Shown here: piece by piece, positions 1-5,543 of the stretch
Layout: each line of letters opens with the position of its first letter
Numbering within the stretch: the stretch's first letter is position 1
NCBI RefSeq assembly: GCF_020742345.1
Contig: NZ_DYXC01000009.1
Coordinates: 1 to 5,843 of the forward strand
Direction of reading: 5' to 3'
DNA from: Enteractinococcus helveticum
Lineage (GTDB): Bacteria > Actinomycetota > Actinomycetes > Actinomycetales > Micrococcaceae
DNA length: 5,843 bases
The notes under the pieces: model-generated
Seen by the model: only the letters and a program-made list of their open reading frames with translations
Told to the model about the DNA's origin: nothing
Database searches by the model: none
Position numbers and translations under genes: made by a program

Positions 1-1
1 G

Positions 2-412
2 GTGCTGGCCCAAGACGGTCGGATATCAATGACGGCGCTGGCTGAGCAGGTGCACATTTCGCGCGCACACTGCCATGCTCGACTCCAGCGTTTGCAAGAC
101 ACCGGTGTCATTACTGGGTTCACCGTCAACGTGGATCCACTCAAATTGGGATTCGGGGCATCAGCCCATGTCATTTTAAAATTGCGGCAACACAACTGGC
201 GTGCGTTACGCCAACAGTTGCTCGACATTCCAGAAGTCTGGCACGTGATCCTGACCGGCGGGCCGATGGATGTCATCCTGTTAGTCCGGGCCAAAGACAC
301 CGCAGACCTGCGCAGGGTGGTATTTGATGAAATTCAGCCGCTGTCGGGGGTTGTGGACACCCAAACGTTTATGATCTTTGACGATCTGGTCTCCCGCAGC
401 GCACTACACTAG
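2..412 (+). CDS. Lrp/AsnC-family transcriptional regulator, 5' partial
   Basis: This is a cytoplasmic DNA-binding regulator of the feast/famine (Lrp/AsnC) family, which usually senses an amino acid or related metabolite. The visible 136 residues open in the middle of the usual first helix: LAQDGRISMTALAEQ matches the family pattern in which 10-15 residues normally come before it. The true start is therefore probably left of the window, and the GTG at base 2 is more likely an internal Val. A helix-turn-helix occupies about residues 8-30 (ALAEQVHISRAHCHARLQRL), followed by VITGFTV, the link to the RAM ligand-binding domain (about 45-130). The VWHVILTGGPMDVILLV stretch is the typical RAM core containing a glycine/aspartate turn. 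The C-terminus is complete at TAG 410-412. It points away from the catabolic operon at 2865-5843; control of that operon is inferred only from its vicinity. The ligand is unknown. Family assignment is strong. Confidence 0.9.
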   Translation: MLAQDGRISMTALAEQVHISRAHCHARLQRLQDTGVITGFTVNVDPLKLGFGASAHVILKLRQHNWRALRQQLLDIPEVWHVILTGGPMDVILLVRAKDTADLRRVVFDEIQPLSGVVDTQTFMIFDDLVSRSALH

Positions 413-461
413 CCAGTGTGGCGGTGGGCCGGGGCTACCATCAATGCCGAGACCACTGTAA

Positions 462-685
462 CCATCCAGGGAGACCGCGGTTTCGAAAGCAGCTCAGCAC
501 ACCGGATTGTCAAAATCTACGGCGCATCAGGTTGCTCAATCTCTGGAAGCCAACGGATTTCTGTCCAAACATCCCGGCGGAGGTTATCCGCAGCCGACCG
601 GATGCACCTGATGCGATTTGGGGCCATGGCCACCCAGATCGAGAAGGCTTTCGAGGTGCCGGAAGTCCAGGGAAGCGTCAAGTAG
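462..685 (+). pseudogene. Relic of an IclR-like winged-helix regulator, frameshifted
   Basis: No intact gene fills 413-747, but reading frame 3 from 462 to the TGA at 609-611 spells an IclR-type DNA-binding domain: ETAVSKAAQHTGLSKSTAHQ (start of frame, helix-turn-helix) followed by VAQSLEANGFLSKHPGGGY (recognition helix end and wing). The stretch LSKSTAH...LEANGFL is the hallmark seen in IclR proteins. After the wing, at about 585-600, the sensible reading moves to frame 2, which gives DRMHLMRFGAMATQIEKAF, plausible as the start of the linker helix, and stops at TAG 683-685. An in-frame TAA at 459-461 closes the frame upstream, no start codon or ribosome binding site fits, and the whole effector domain (about 180 residues) is absent. 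I read this as a decayed N-terminal fragment. The HTH part is the supported portion; the second half of the match is weaker. Another winged-helix family (for example MarR-like) is possible. Confidence 0.55.
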
Positions 686-747
686 TCTGACCAGCGCGAC
701 TACGGCCCCTCGAGTAGTTACGCGGAGGACGCTACAGCAGGTGGTGG

Positions 748-1485
748 CTAGTAATCAGCGATGACCGTTACGCCAAGAGCATCGGCAACTTCGTCGAATA
801 ACTCCCTGCCCGCGCCTTCCAGTAACGCGCCGTTGGCATTCCGGGCGGGGCTGAGCGTCCAGGCATCCCGGTCATGGCGAACACGGTCAGCGAAGACCAC
901 CATGACCTCGTACTGGGCTTGCCTTGAGAATTCTGCCTGACGTGAATGCCAGATAATCCCGTCAGGCCCCTGCGGACCTGCATGGATAGCTTGTGCGACC
1001 TTCCGAGTGCAAGGGTAATGCTCGAAGGAACTATTCGCCAGGTTCTCCCGGGTCAAGCCCAGAGCCTGCAGTTGTGGATCTCTTAGGTCCACGACGGTCA
1101 TGTTGGTAGGCGGGACCACTTGAGCGTGTAGATAACCATGTAGGGAACGTTCCGCTACGATTCGTGATTCTGGCTCAAGCTCGTAAATGGTGTGGAGACG
1201 TGTCTCCAATAGTGCCGCCTCGAGACTTTCCGCAAGATACATGGTGGGGACGCGACTGCCCGACAGTAGATCATCAAAGGGGGCAAAACGGGTGTTGCCC
1301 CAGCCGGGGTTCGGCACTCCGTACCCGTCACGCGCATCGTAAACGCGAAACCATACGCGATCCTTAGACAACTTGAACGTGGGCAGGTTTCCATCACGAG
1401 CGTGTTGGGACAGTTCCGAAATCGCAACGGTACATTCGTCAGGGACGGGGCAGGTGAGTTGTTGTGCCGGAAAACTATGCGTCAC
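748..1485 (-). CDS. RES-domain toxin (NAD+-degrading type), second gene of toxin-antitoxin operon
   Basis: This is a 245-aa protein with a clear RES domain. Characterised members (MbcT of Mycobacterium tuberculosis, Res of Pseudomonas putida) deplete cellular NAD+ by phosphorolysis or hydrolysis and stop growth unless bound by their antitoxin. Visible signatures in order: VWFRVY (44-49, conserved Arg47), GNTRFAPFDD (63-72), MYLAESLEAALLETR (82-96, with conserved Tyr and Glu), TVVDLRDPQLQALGL (130-144), and the C-terminal core PCTRKVAQAIHAGPQGPDGI followed by IWHSRQ (158-183). All expected motif blocks are present, so the enzyme looks intact. At 245 aa it is on the long side for RES toxins, with about 40 extra N-terminal residues. 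The GTG start at 1485-1483 overlaps the antitoxin TGA by 4 nt (GTGA), which implies translational coupling; no strong ribosome binding site of its own is seen. Activity is inferred from the family; whether it hydrolyses or phosphorolyses NAD+ cannot be read from the sequence. Confidence 0.88.
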   Translation of the reverse strand: MTHSFPAQQLTCPVPDECTVAISELSQHARDGNLPTFKLSKDRVWFRVYDARDGYGVPNPGWGNTRFAPFDDLLSGSRVPTMYLAESLEAALLETRLHTIYELEPESRIVAERSLHGYLHAQVVPPTNMTVVDLRDPQLQALGLTRENLANSSFEHYPCTRKVAQAIHAGPQGPDGIIWHSRQAEFSRQAQYEVMVVFADRVRHDRDAWTLSPARNANGALLEGAGRELFDEVADALGVTVIADY

Positions 1486-2150
1486 GCCACTTCGTCGCGT
1501 TCATTCCGGAGATCAAGTGCGTAAAGATCGGCAGCTCGTTGTGCACGTTCTAAATCAACGTGGGCAAGCTCTGCTGGTATTTTGCCGCTGAGATGCCCTG
1601 TCGGATGGGTCAACCATGTCCATAGCGACCACCCATCCAGATCAGCCTCCAACAATGGACGGACCAGAGCGCTAATAGCTGGGTCAAGTTTCCCTTCTTC
1701 GTCAAGCTGCACTTTGGGAATCATGACCCGGCCTTTAAATTTGACGGTGAATAATTCGCCTTGCTCGCGAGCCCTGGTCACCCAGGCTCTCACTGAACCG
1801 GGTTGGCTATCGCGGATTTGTGCCAAGGTTTCATGGGTTTCCGCACCGTATTTAGTCAGCAATTTTTGGCGCAGTGCAGCAGTGCGCTGAATCTGTCGCT
1901 GTGATGCACTGGGGACGAGCTCCTCATTGGTCTCCAGGAGCGAGGAATTTACGAAATCTTCGAACGAGCCCCGCGCATCGTGACGTATTTCAGAAACGCG
2001 TTGGGCGAGACGTAGAGCTTCCTCTACGTCACCAACGCTTACGCCCTCAACGACAACGCGACCCTTAAATTCACTGACCTTATATCGCCTTGCAATGCGT
2101 GAAGGTCTGCGTGGTGATTTACTAGTTCTATCTGGAACTGGAGCAGTCAT
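1482..2150 (-). CDS. Antitoxin of RES toxin (Xre/MbcA/ParS-like C-terminal domain)
   Basis: This 222-aa protein lies directly upstream of the RES toxin and overlaps it by 4 nt, the usual antitoxin-first order. The C-terminal third (about 158-210) has the pattern of RES-binding antitoxin domains: ALVRPLLEADLDGWSLWTWL, then a proline/glycine turn (HPTGHLSGKIPAEL), then a helix with D-x-ERAQRAA. The middle (about 85-148) looks like a divergent DNA-binding region: QKLLTKYGAETHETLAQIRD, then a second helix (SVRAWVTRAREQG) and a short beta wing (LFTVKFKGRVMIP). A basic N-terminus (KSPRRPSRIARRYK, 11-24) leads into a segment (SEFKGRVVVEGVSVGDVEEA) that I do not recognise. It is longer than the roughly 110-150 aa of typical Xre/MbcA antitoxins. 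The ATG at 2150 is fixed by AAGGAGGT ending 4 nt upstream. It probably represses its own promoter, where repeated CAATGCA boxes are found. Toxin neutralisation is inferred from family and context. Confidence 0.8.
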   Translation of the reverse strand: MTAPVPDRTSKSPRRPSRIARRYKVSEFKGRVVVEGVSVGDVEEALRLAQRVSEIRHDARGSFEDFVNSSLLETNEELVPSASQRQIQRTAALRQKLLTKYGAETHETLAQIRDSQPGSVRAWVTRAREQGELFTVKFKGRVMIPKVQLDEEGKLDPAISALVRPLLEADLDGWSLWTWLTHPTGHLSGKIPAELAHVDLERAQRAADLYALDLRNERDEVA

Positions 2151-2154
2151 AACG

Positions 2155-2200
2155 ACCTCCTTTTACATAGCATTATAGCAATGCAGCGCTGAGCAGGTAA
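2155..2200 (-). promoter_or_regulatory. Promoter and ribosome binding site of the toxin-antitoxin operon
   Basis: On the minus strand an exact TATAAT (2177-2172) is preceded by TGC, forming a perfect extended -10 (TGCTATAAT). A weak -35 candidate, TTACCT (2200-2195), sits 17 nt upstream. Transcription would begin near 2165, leaving a leader of only about 15 nt before the ATG at 2150. The leader carries AAGGAGGT (2162-2155), an almost full match to the 16S rRNA tail, ending 4 nt before the start codon. The intergenic DNA here is clearly AT-richer than its surroundings (23 G/C in the 60 bases 2161-2220). Such a strong promoter and ribosome binding site suit an antitoxin that must be made in excess and is autorepressed. 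The elements are seen directly; promoter activity is inferred. Confidence 0.75.
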
Positions 2201-2239
2201 GTGTTGCATTGTCTTAAATGGAAGGATCCCAATGCAACA
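2178..2239. promoter_or_regulatory. Candidate antitoxin operator: three alternating CAATGCA boxes
   Basis: The heptamer CAATGCA occurs three times in alternating orientation: 2179-2185 (+), 2205-2211 (-, read as TGCATTG) and 2230-2236 (+). The starts are 26 and 25 bp apart, about two and a half helical turns. The second and third copies extend to a perfect 10-bp inverted repeat, TGTTGCATTG (2202-2211) against CAATGCAACA (2230-2239), with an 18-bp spacer. The first copy directly adjoins and overlaps the extended -10 of the antitoxin promoter, so a bound protein would block RNA polymerase. Autoregulation through multiple operator sites is common for toxin-antitoxin systems; here it is inferred from the repeats. 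The outermost copy lies inside the decayed exonuclease gene. Confidence 0.6.
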
Positions 2240-2804
2240 GGTTGACCAACAGGTCGGCCTGCTCCCACGCATCATCCAGGACATGGTGGGTGTGCGGGCG
2301 CTTGGATAGAAGTTTCTTAGGCATCGAACGCTTGCCGACCTTGCGGATCATGCGATCAGCCTTGGTGGCGAACAGCGTTTTGAAATCGATAGCGGAGGAG
2401 TGGCCAAAAGGGGCTGGTGCCGGCGTAACGCATCAGATACCAGTACACCCACATCCAGTCGTAGGACAGCGGGTAGGCAGCCATGACTGGACGGTCATCT
2501 CCTGCCTGTTCGCTAATCCAGTCGACCAGCGTTCGCATGGCATCCTTGGGGCGAGTCCATCTCGGATGAGTTCATCACGGTCCAGACCAGCCACAGCGGA
2601 GGCTTCGGGAATGTAGTCTGATGAGATGGGTTTCAGCTGCAGGTACAGTCCGAGGTCTTGATTGCGCAGGTCCTCAAAGACGCCCTCAGCGTTTCAACGT
2701 CCGGCGACGACAACTCCGATGGAGTATGGGCCGGGGATTGGACCATCGGCTTCGATATCGATAGAGAAATAGGTCTCGCCACCGAGACGTATGGAAGTAG
2801 TCAT
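2214..2804 (-). pseudogene. DEDDh-type 3'-5' exonuclease, inactivated by one nonsense codon and two frameshifts
   Basis: Joining frames on the minus strand gives a continuous protein of about 196 residues that resembles actinobacterial exonucleases of the DEDDh (RNase T / DNA polymerase III epsilon) fold. From ATG 2804: TYFSIDIEADGPIPGPYSIG carries the DxE metal motif (D16, E18). Codon 37 is TGA (2696-2694), after which the same frame continues with KPISSDYIPEASAVAGLDRD. At the G4 run (plus 2548-2551) one base appears lost and the reading moves to KDAMRTLVDWISEQAG and RPVMAAYPLSYDWMWVYWY (middle Asp). At the A4 run (plus 2406-2409) one base appears gained and the original frame returns with HSSAIDFKTLFATK and THHVLDDAWEQADLLVNLL, carrying the final H-x4-D motif, then stops at TAA 2216-2214. 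All catalytic residues remain readable, so decay is recent. No convincing ribosome binding site precedes the ATG. Sequencing error at short runs is possible but would not explain the TGA. Confidence 0.8.
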
Positions 2805-2864
2805 ATCTACATCATGCCGGTTTTGTGTGTCAGCGGCTCGTGCAACGCCAGCGGCCATAGGGCA

Positions 2865-4499
2865 CTATTTATGCGTGGGCGCCCACATTTTCAGTGTGGT
2901 TGGTAAGACCAGCACATTGGGGCCGGTGGCGAGCCAGGCTGCTTGCAGATCGTCCGCCAGTGAGACAGGATCGGTCAGGGTGGCCGAGACGCCGAATGAT
3001 TGCGCCAGAGCGACAAAGTCCGGGCGGGCGAGTTCGGTACCAACAGCTTGTCCGAAGGCATCACGCATATATTCGCGCAGGATGCCGTAGCCGCCGTCGT
3101 CAATGATGAGCCAGGTCACGGGAAGATTATGCTGTTTTGCGGCGGCGAGTTCCGCGATGGAATACATTGCTGACCCATCGCCGGAGACGGCCAGGACGCG
3201 TTGTTGTAAACCCACGGCTCCACCAAGCGCGCTGGGAAATGCGTAACCGATACCGCCTGCGCCCTGGCCGGAGTGGAAAGCCCCGTGTTTGGAGTCCCAG
3301 GTGTTCCACGCCCAGTAGCTGGCAATGGTCATGTCCCAGTACGTGTGGGCGTCATCGGGCACCGCATTGCGGATTGAGCGCATGATGGACTGTTCATGCT
3401 CGAGATCTTGGGATGCAAGACGATCGGAGATCTGCTGGCGCGTTGTGTTGACGAGCTCGGCAGCGGTAAGACCATGCCAGGTGCTCGCGGTGGGCTTCGG
3501 CCCGTGTCGTATTGCTGAGAGGATCGCCTCAAGTGCCAGACCGGCATCGGCGCGGATTCCCAGGCCGGGATAATTTGCTTCCAATACGCGGGGTTCGGCG
3601 TCGATGTGGATGAGCTGACCGCGCGGCTGCATCGAGTAGTAGTTCGAACTGACTTCTCCCAAGGCTGTGCCAACCGCCAGCAGGACATCGGCGTCTTCGA
3701 ATATTTCGGTGACATATCGGTCTTCAACCCACCCGCCCAGGGACAATGGATGGTCATGAGGAAACGCGGTATTGCCGCCCGGCGTGCACACGACCGGTGC
3801 ATCGAGCAGCTCAGCCAGCATGGCCAGTGCTTGCTGGGCTGCGATGCCTGATCTGCGGACACCTCCACCGGCGATGATGGCGGGACGTTGCGCGGCACTG
3901 AGTAACTGGGCGGCCCGAGTCACGCTGCTGTGATGTGGTGTCAACCGGGCAGGCGTGATACTCAGATCGTAGGGTGGTGGTATTGGGGCCGGGTGTAAGA
4001 GGACGTCTTGTGGAATCTCAACCCAGACCGGTCCGGAGGGGGCGCTGAGCGCAGTCCGCCAGGCGTCCTCTATGACAGCAGGAATCGCCGACGCGTGATG
4101 AATCGTATGTTGGGTTTTTGTCACGTTGCGTGCCGCAGCTTTTTGGTCATCAAGCTCGTGGAGCATACCCTTTCGGCGCCCGCCCAGTCCCGCTTGCGGT
4201 ATTTGGGAGGCGATCACGATCATCGGGACACTACTGGCAGATGCTTCCTGGATTCCTGCTAAGGCGGTCAATGCTCCGGGACCGGTTGAGACGATCAGTA
4301 CCCCGGGCTGGTTTGTGACACGCGCAAAACCGTCAGCTGCAAAGGCCGCATTATTTTCCACCCGGGATGAGATGTACTGCAACGGGCTGCGACCCAGGGC
4401 ATCGAAAAGCCCCAGGGCATGTTGGCCGGGGATACCAAATACCGTGGTCGCTCCCAGTGCGGACAGTGTTTCGATCACCAGATCGCCACCGGTACGCAT
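2865..4499 (-). CDS. Thiamine-pyrophosphate-dependent enzyme, acetolactate synthase/decarboxylase family (candidate 2-ketoarginine decarboxylase)
   Basis: This is a complete 544-aa cytoplasmic TPP enzyme with the three-domain order of the acetolactate synthase, benzoylformate decarboxylase and oxalyl-CoA decarboxylase superfamily. The N-terminal PYR domain (about 1-170) has FGIPGQHALGLFDAL and the catalytic Glu48 in SSRVENNAAFAADGFAR, then STGPGALTALAGI. The central domain (about 190-330) has RPAIIAGGGVRRSG and DVLLAVGTALGE. The C-terminal PP domain has the GDGSAMYS motif (440-447), closed 27 residues later by IIDDGGYGILREYM, where Asp467-Asp468 replace the usual Asn pair. The domain-II FAD-binding signature of true ALS is not obvious and no small subunit is nearby, so branched-chain biosynthesis is unlikely. 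AGGAGGT (4510-4504) fixes the ATG. It follows the ureohydrolase by 26 nt. By analogy with Pseudomonas AruI, an ALS-like 2-ketoarginine decarboxylase, it may decarboxylate a guanidino 2-oxo acid. Family is certain; substrate is an inference. Confidence 0.93.
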   Translation of the reverse strand: MRTGGDLVIETLSALGATTVFGIPGQHALGLFDALGRSPLQYISSRVENNAAFAADGFARVTNQPGVLIVSTGPGALTALAGIQEASASSVPMIVIASQIPQAGLGGRRKGMLHELDDQKAAARNVTKTQHTIHHASAIPAVIEDAWRTALSAPSGPVWVEIPQDVLLHPAPIPPPYDLSITPARLTPHHSSVTRAAQLLSAAQRPAIIAGGGVRRSGIAAQQALAMLAELLDAPVVCTPGGNTAFPHDHPLSLGGWVEDRYVTEIFEDADVLLAVGTALGEVSSNYYSMQPRGQLIHIDAEPRVLEANYPGLGIRADAGLALEAILSAIRHGPKPTASTWHGLTAAELVNTTRQQISDRLASQDLEHEQSIMRSIRNAVPDDAHTYWDMTIASYWAWNTWDSKHGAFHSGQGAGGIGYAFPSALGGAVGLQQRVLAVSGDGSAMYSIAELAAAKQHNLPVTWLIIDDGGYGILREYMRDAFGQAVGTELARPDFVALAQSFGVSATLTDPVSLADDLQAAWLATGPNVLVLPTTLKMWAPTHK

Positions 4500-4525
4500 G
4501 CCTACCTCCTGTGCGTGAGCATTAG

Positions 4526-5515
4526 TTAGTTAGCGGCGCGTAGATCAGCCAGCAACGACAGCAGGTCATAGCATGCGTGAGCCGCCGCAATCCCGGTGAG
4601 CTCGGCATGGTCATAGCTGGGCAGTACTTCCACGACATCGGCACCAAGAATATTCAGCCCTCGAAGACCACGCAGCATTTCTAACAGTTCGCGGCTGGTC
4701 AGCCCACCGGCCTCGGGTGTTCCGGTTCCCGGCGCATGGGCTGGGTCAAGGACATCAATATCCAGGGAGATATACACCGGTTTGTCTCCGATGCGTTCGC
4801 GCAAGATGGTCACCACGGCTTCGACGCCCCGGTAGTACAGGTCTGCGCTGGTGATGATACCGAAGCCGAATCGGGCGTCGTCGTCCAGATCATTTTTGCT
4901 GTATAACGGTCCGCGAGTGCCCACATGGCATAGGGCCGAAGCATCGAGCAGTCCTTCTTCGGCGGCCCGACGAAACGGTGTGCCGTGAGTATAGTCGGCA
5001 CCAAAATAGCTATCCCAGGTGTCCAGGTGGGCATCGAAGTGCAACAGCGCCACCGGTTGTCCGGCGCGTTGTGAGGCTGCCCGCAATAATGGCAGCGCGA
5101 TGGTGTGGTCCCCTCCGATGGTCAGAAGCGAGGCGCCGTCGGCGGTGAGCTCCAGTGCATCCAGTTCTACCGTGGCGATGGCTTCTTCGATGTTGAACGG
5201 ATTCAGCGCCATATCGCCGGCATCGGCAACTTGGACTTGAGCAAATGGTGAAGTGCCTGTTGCCGGGTTGTAGGGGCGAAGCAGTCTTGAAGCTTGACGA
5301 ACGTGGGCGGGCCCAAAGCGTGCACCGGGACGGTAAGAGACTCCGGTATCAAATGGTGCGCCAATGATTTTGATGTCAGCACTGTGCCCTGCAGTTTCCA
5401 GATCCCGGAGGCGTGGCAGCAGTGCGAAGGTTGATTCGCCGCTATATCGCGGAACCAGGGTGGAATTGACCGGGCCGATATTGCCGTTATCGATGATTCT
5501 TGGGATTTCACGCAT
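4526..5515 (-). CDS. speB: Ureohydrolase: agmatinase or guanidinobutyrase family
   Basis: This 329-aa binuclear manganese enzyme of the arginase/agmatinase superfamily hydrolyses a guanidino compound to urea and an amine. All metal-binding motifs are intact: GGDH (134-137, His137), HFDAHLDTWDS (159-169, Asp161, His163, Asp165) and SLDIDVLDPAHAPGTGTPEA (250-269, Asp252, Asp254), followed by GGLTSRELLE and the conserved DVVEVLPSYD (293-302, with Glu296). The N-terminal IGAPFDTGVSYRPGARFGP (51-69) and the THGTPFRRAAEEGLLD block are agmatinase-like rather than arginase-like. Length is normal for agmatinase. A moderate ribosome binding site (AGGCGGA) precedes the ATG at 5515. It lies 28 nt after the cupin gene and 26 nt before the TPP enzyme. 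The symbol speB reflects the usual annotation for this family. Because a TPP decarboxylase follows and no arginine decarboxylase is seen, 4-guanidinobutyrate or a similar guanidino acid (GbuA-type activity) is an equally reasonable substrate. Confidence 0.92.
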   Translation of the reverse strand: MREIPRIIDNGNIGPVNSTLVPRYSGESTFALLPRLRDLETAGHSADIKIIGAPFDTGVSYRPGARFGPAHVRQASRLLRPYNPATGTSPFAQVQVADAGDMALNPFNIEEAIATVELDALELTADGASLLTIGGDHTIALPLLRAASQRAGQPVALLHFDAHLDTWDSYFGADYTHGTPFRRAAEEGLLDASALCHVGTRGPLYSKNDLDDDARFGFGIITSADLYYRGVEAVVTILRERIGDKPVYISLDIDVLDPAHAPGTGTPEAGGLTSRELLEMLRGLRGLNILGADVVEVLPSYDHAELTGIAAAHACYDLLSLLADLRAAN

Positions 5516-5543
5516 GCCGTCCGCCTGTTGAGATGGTGTCGAT

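Noticed and set aside
416..690. Two overlapping plus-strand open frames of about 90 codons
   Set aside because: No start-site support, no family resemblance over most of their length, and the only protein-like signal in the stretch lies in the third frame (the IclR-like relic), with a partial continuation in one of these frames.
1729..2071. Internal repeat FKGRV in the antitoxin (residues 28-32 and 138-142)
   Set aside because: The match is short and flanking residues diverge, so it does not support a domain duplication.
2400..2555. Programmed ribosomal frameshifting in the exonuclease gene
   Set aside because: The two shifts have opposite sign, the codon phase at the CCCCTTTT run does not match the canonical X XXY YYZ slip, and a TGA upstream would still terminate translation.
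2831..2855. Direct repeat CAGCGGC (2831-2837 and 2849-2855) downstream of the TPP gene
   Set aside because: Only 7 bp in GC-rich DNA with no promoter beside it; easily chance.
2875..2886. Perfect 12-bp palindrome GTGGGCGCCCAC at the end of the TPP gene
   Set aside because: It has no loop and no following T-run, and it encodes Trp-Ala-Pro-Thr codons; not convincing as terminator or operator.
2218..2906. Plus-strand open frames of 132 and 82 codons between the antitoxin and the TPP enzyme
   Set aside because: They lie opposite the decayed minus-strand exonuclease and have Ser/Arg/Cys-rich, low-information translations typical of antisense shadows.
4522..4533. Tandem TTAG x3 after the ureohydrolase gene
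   Set aside because: Short 12-bp tandem that merely gives TAA stop codons in the intergenic gap; no further copies.
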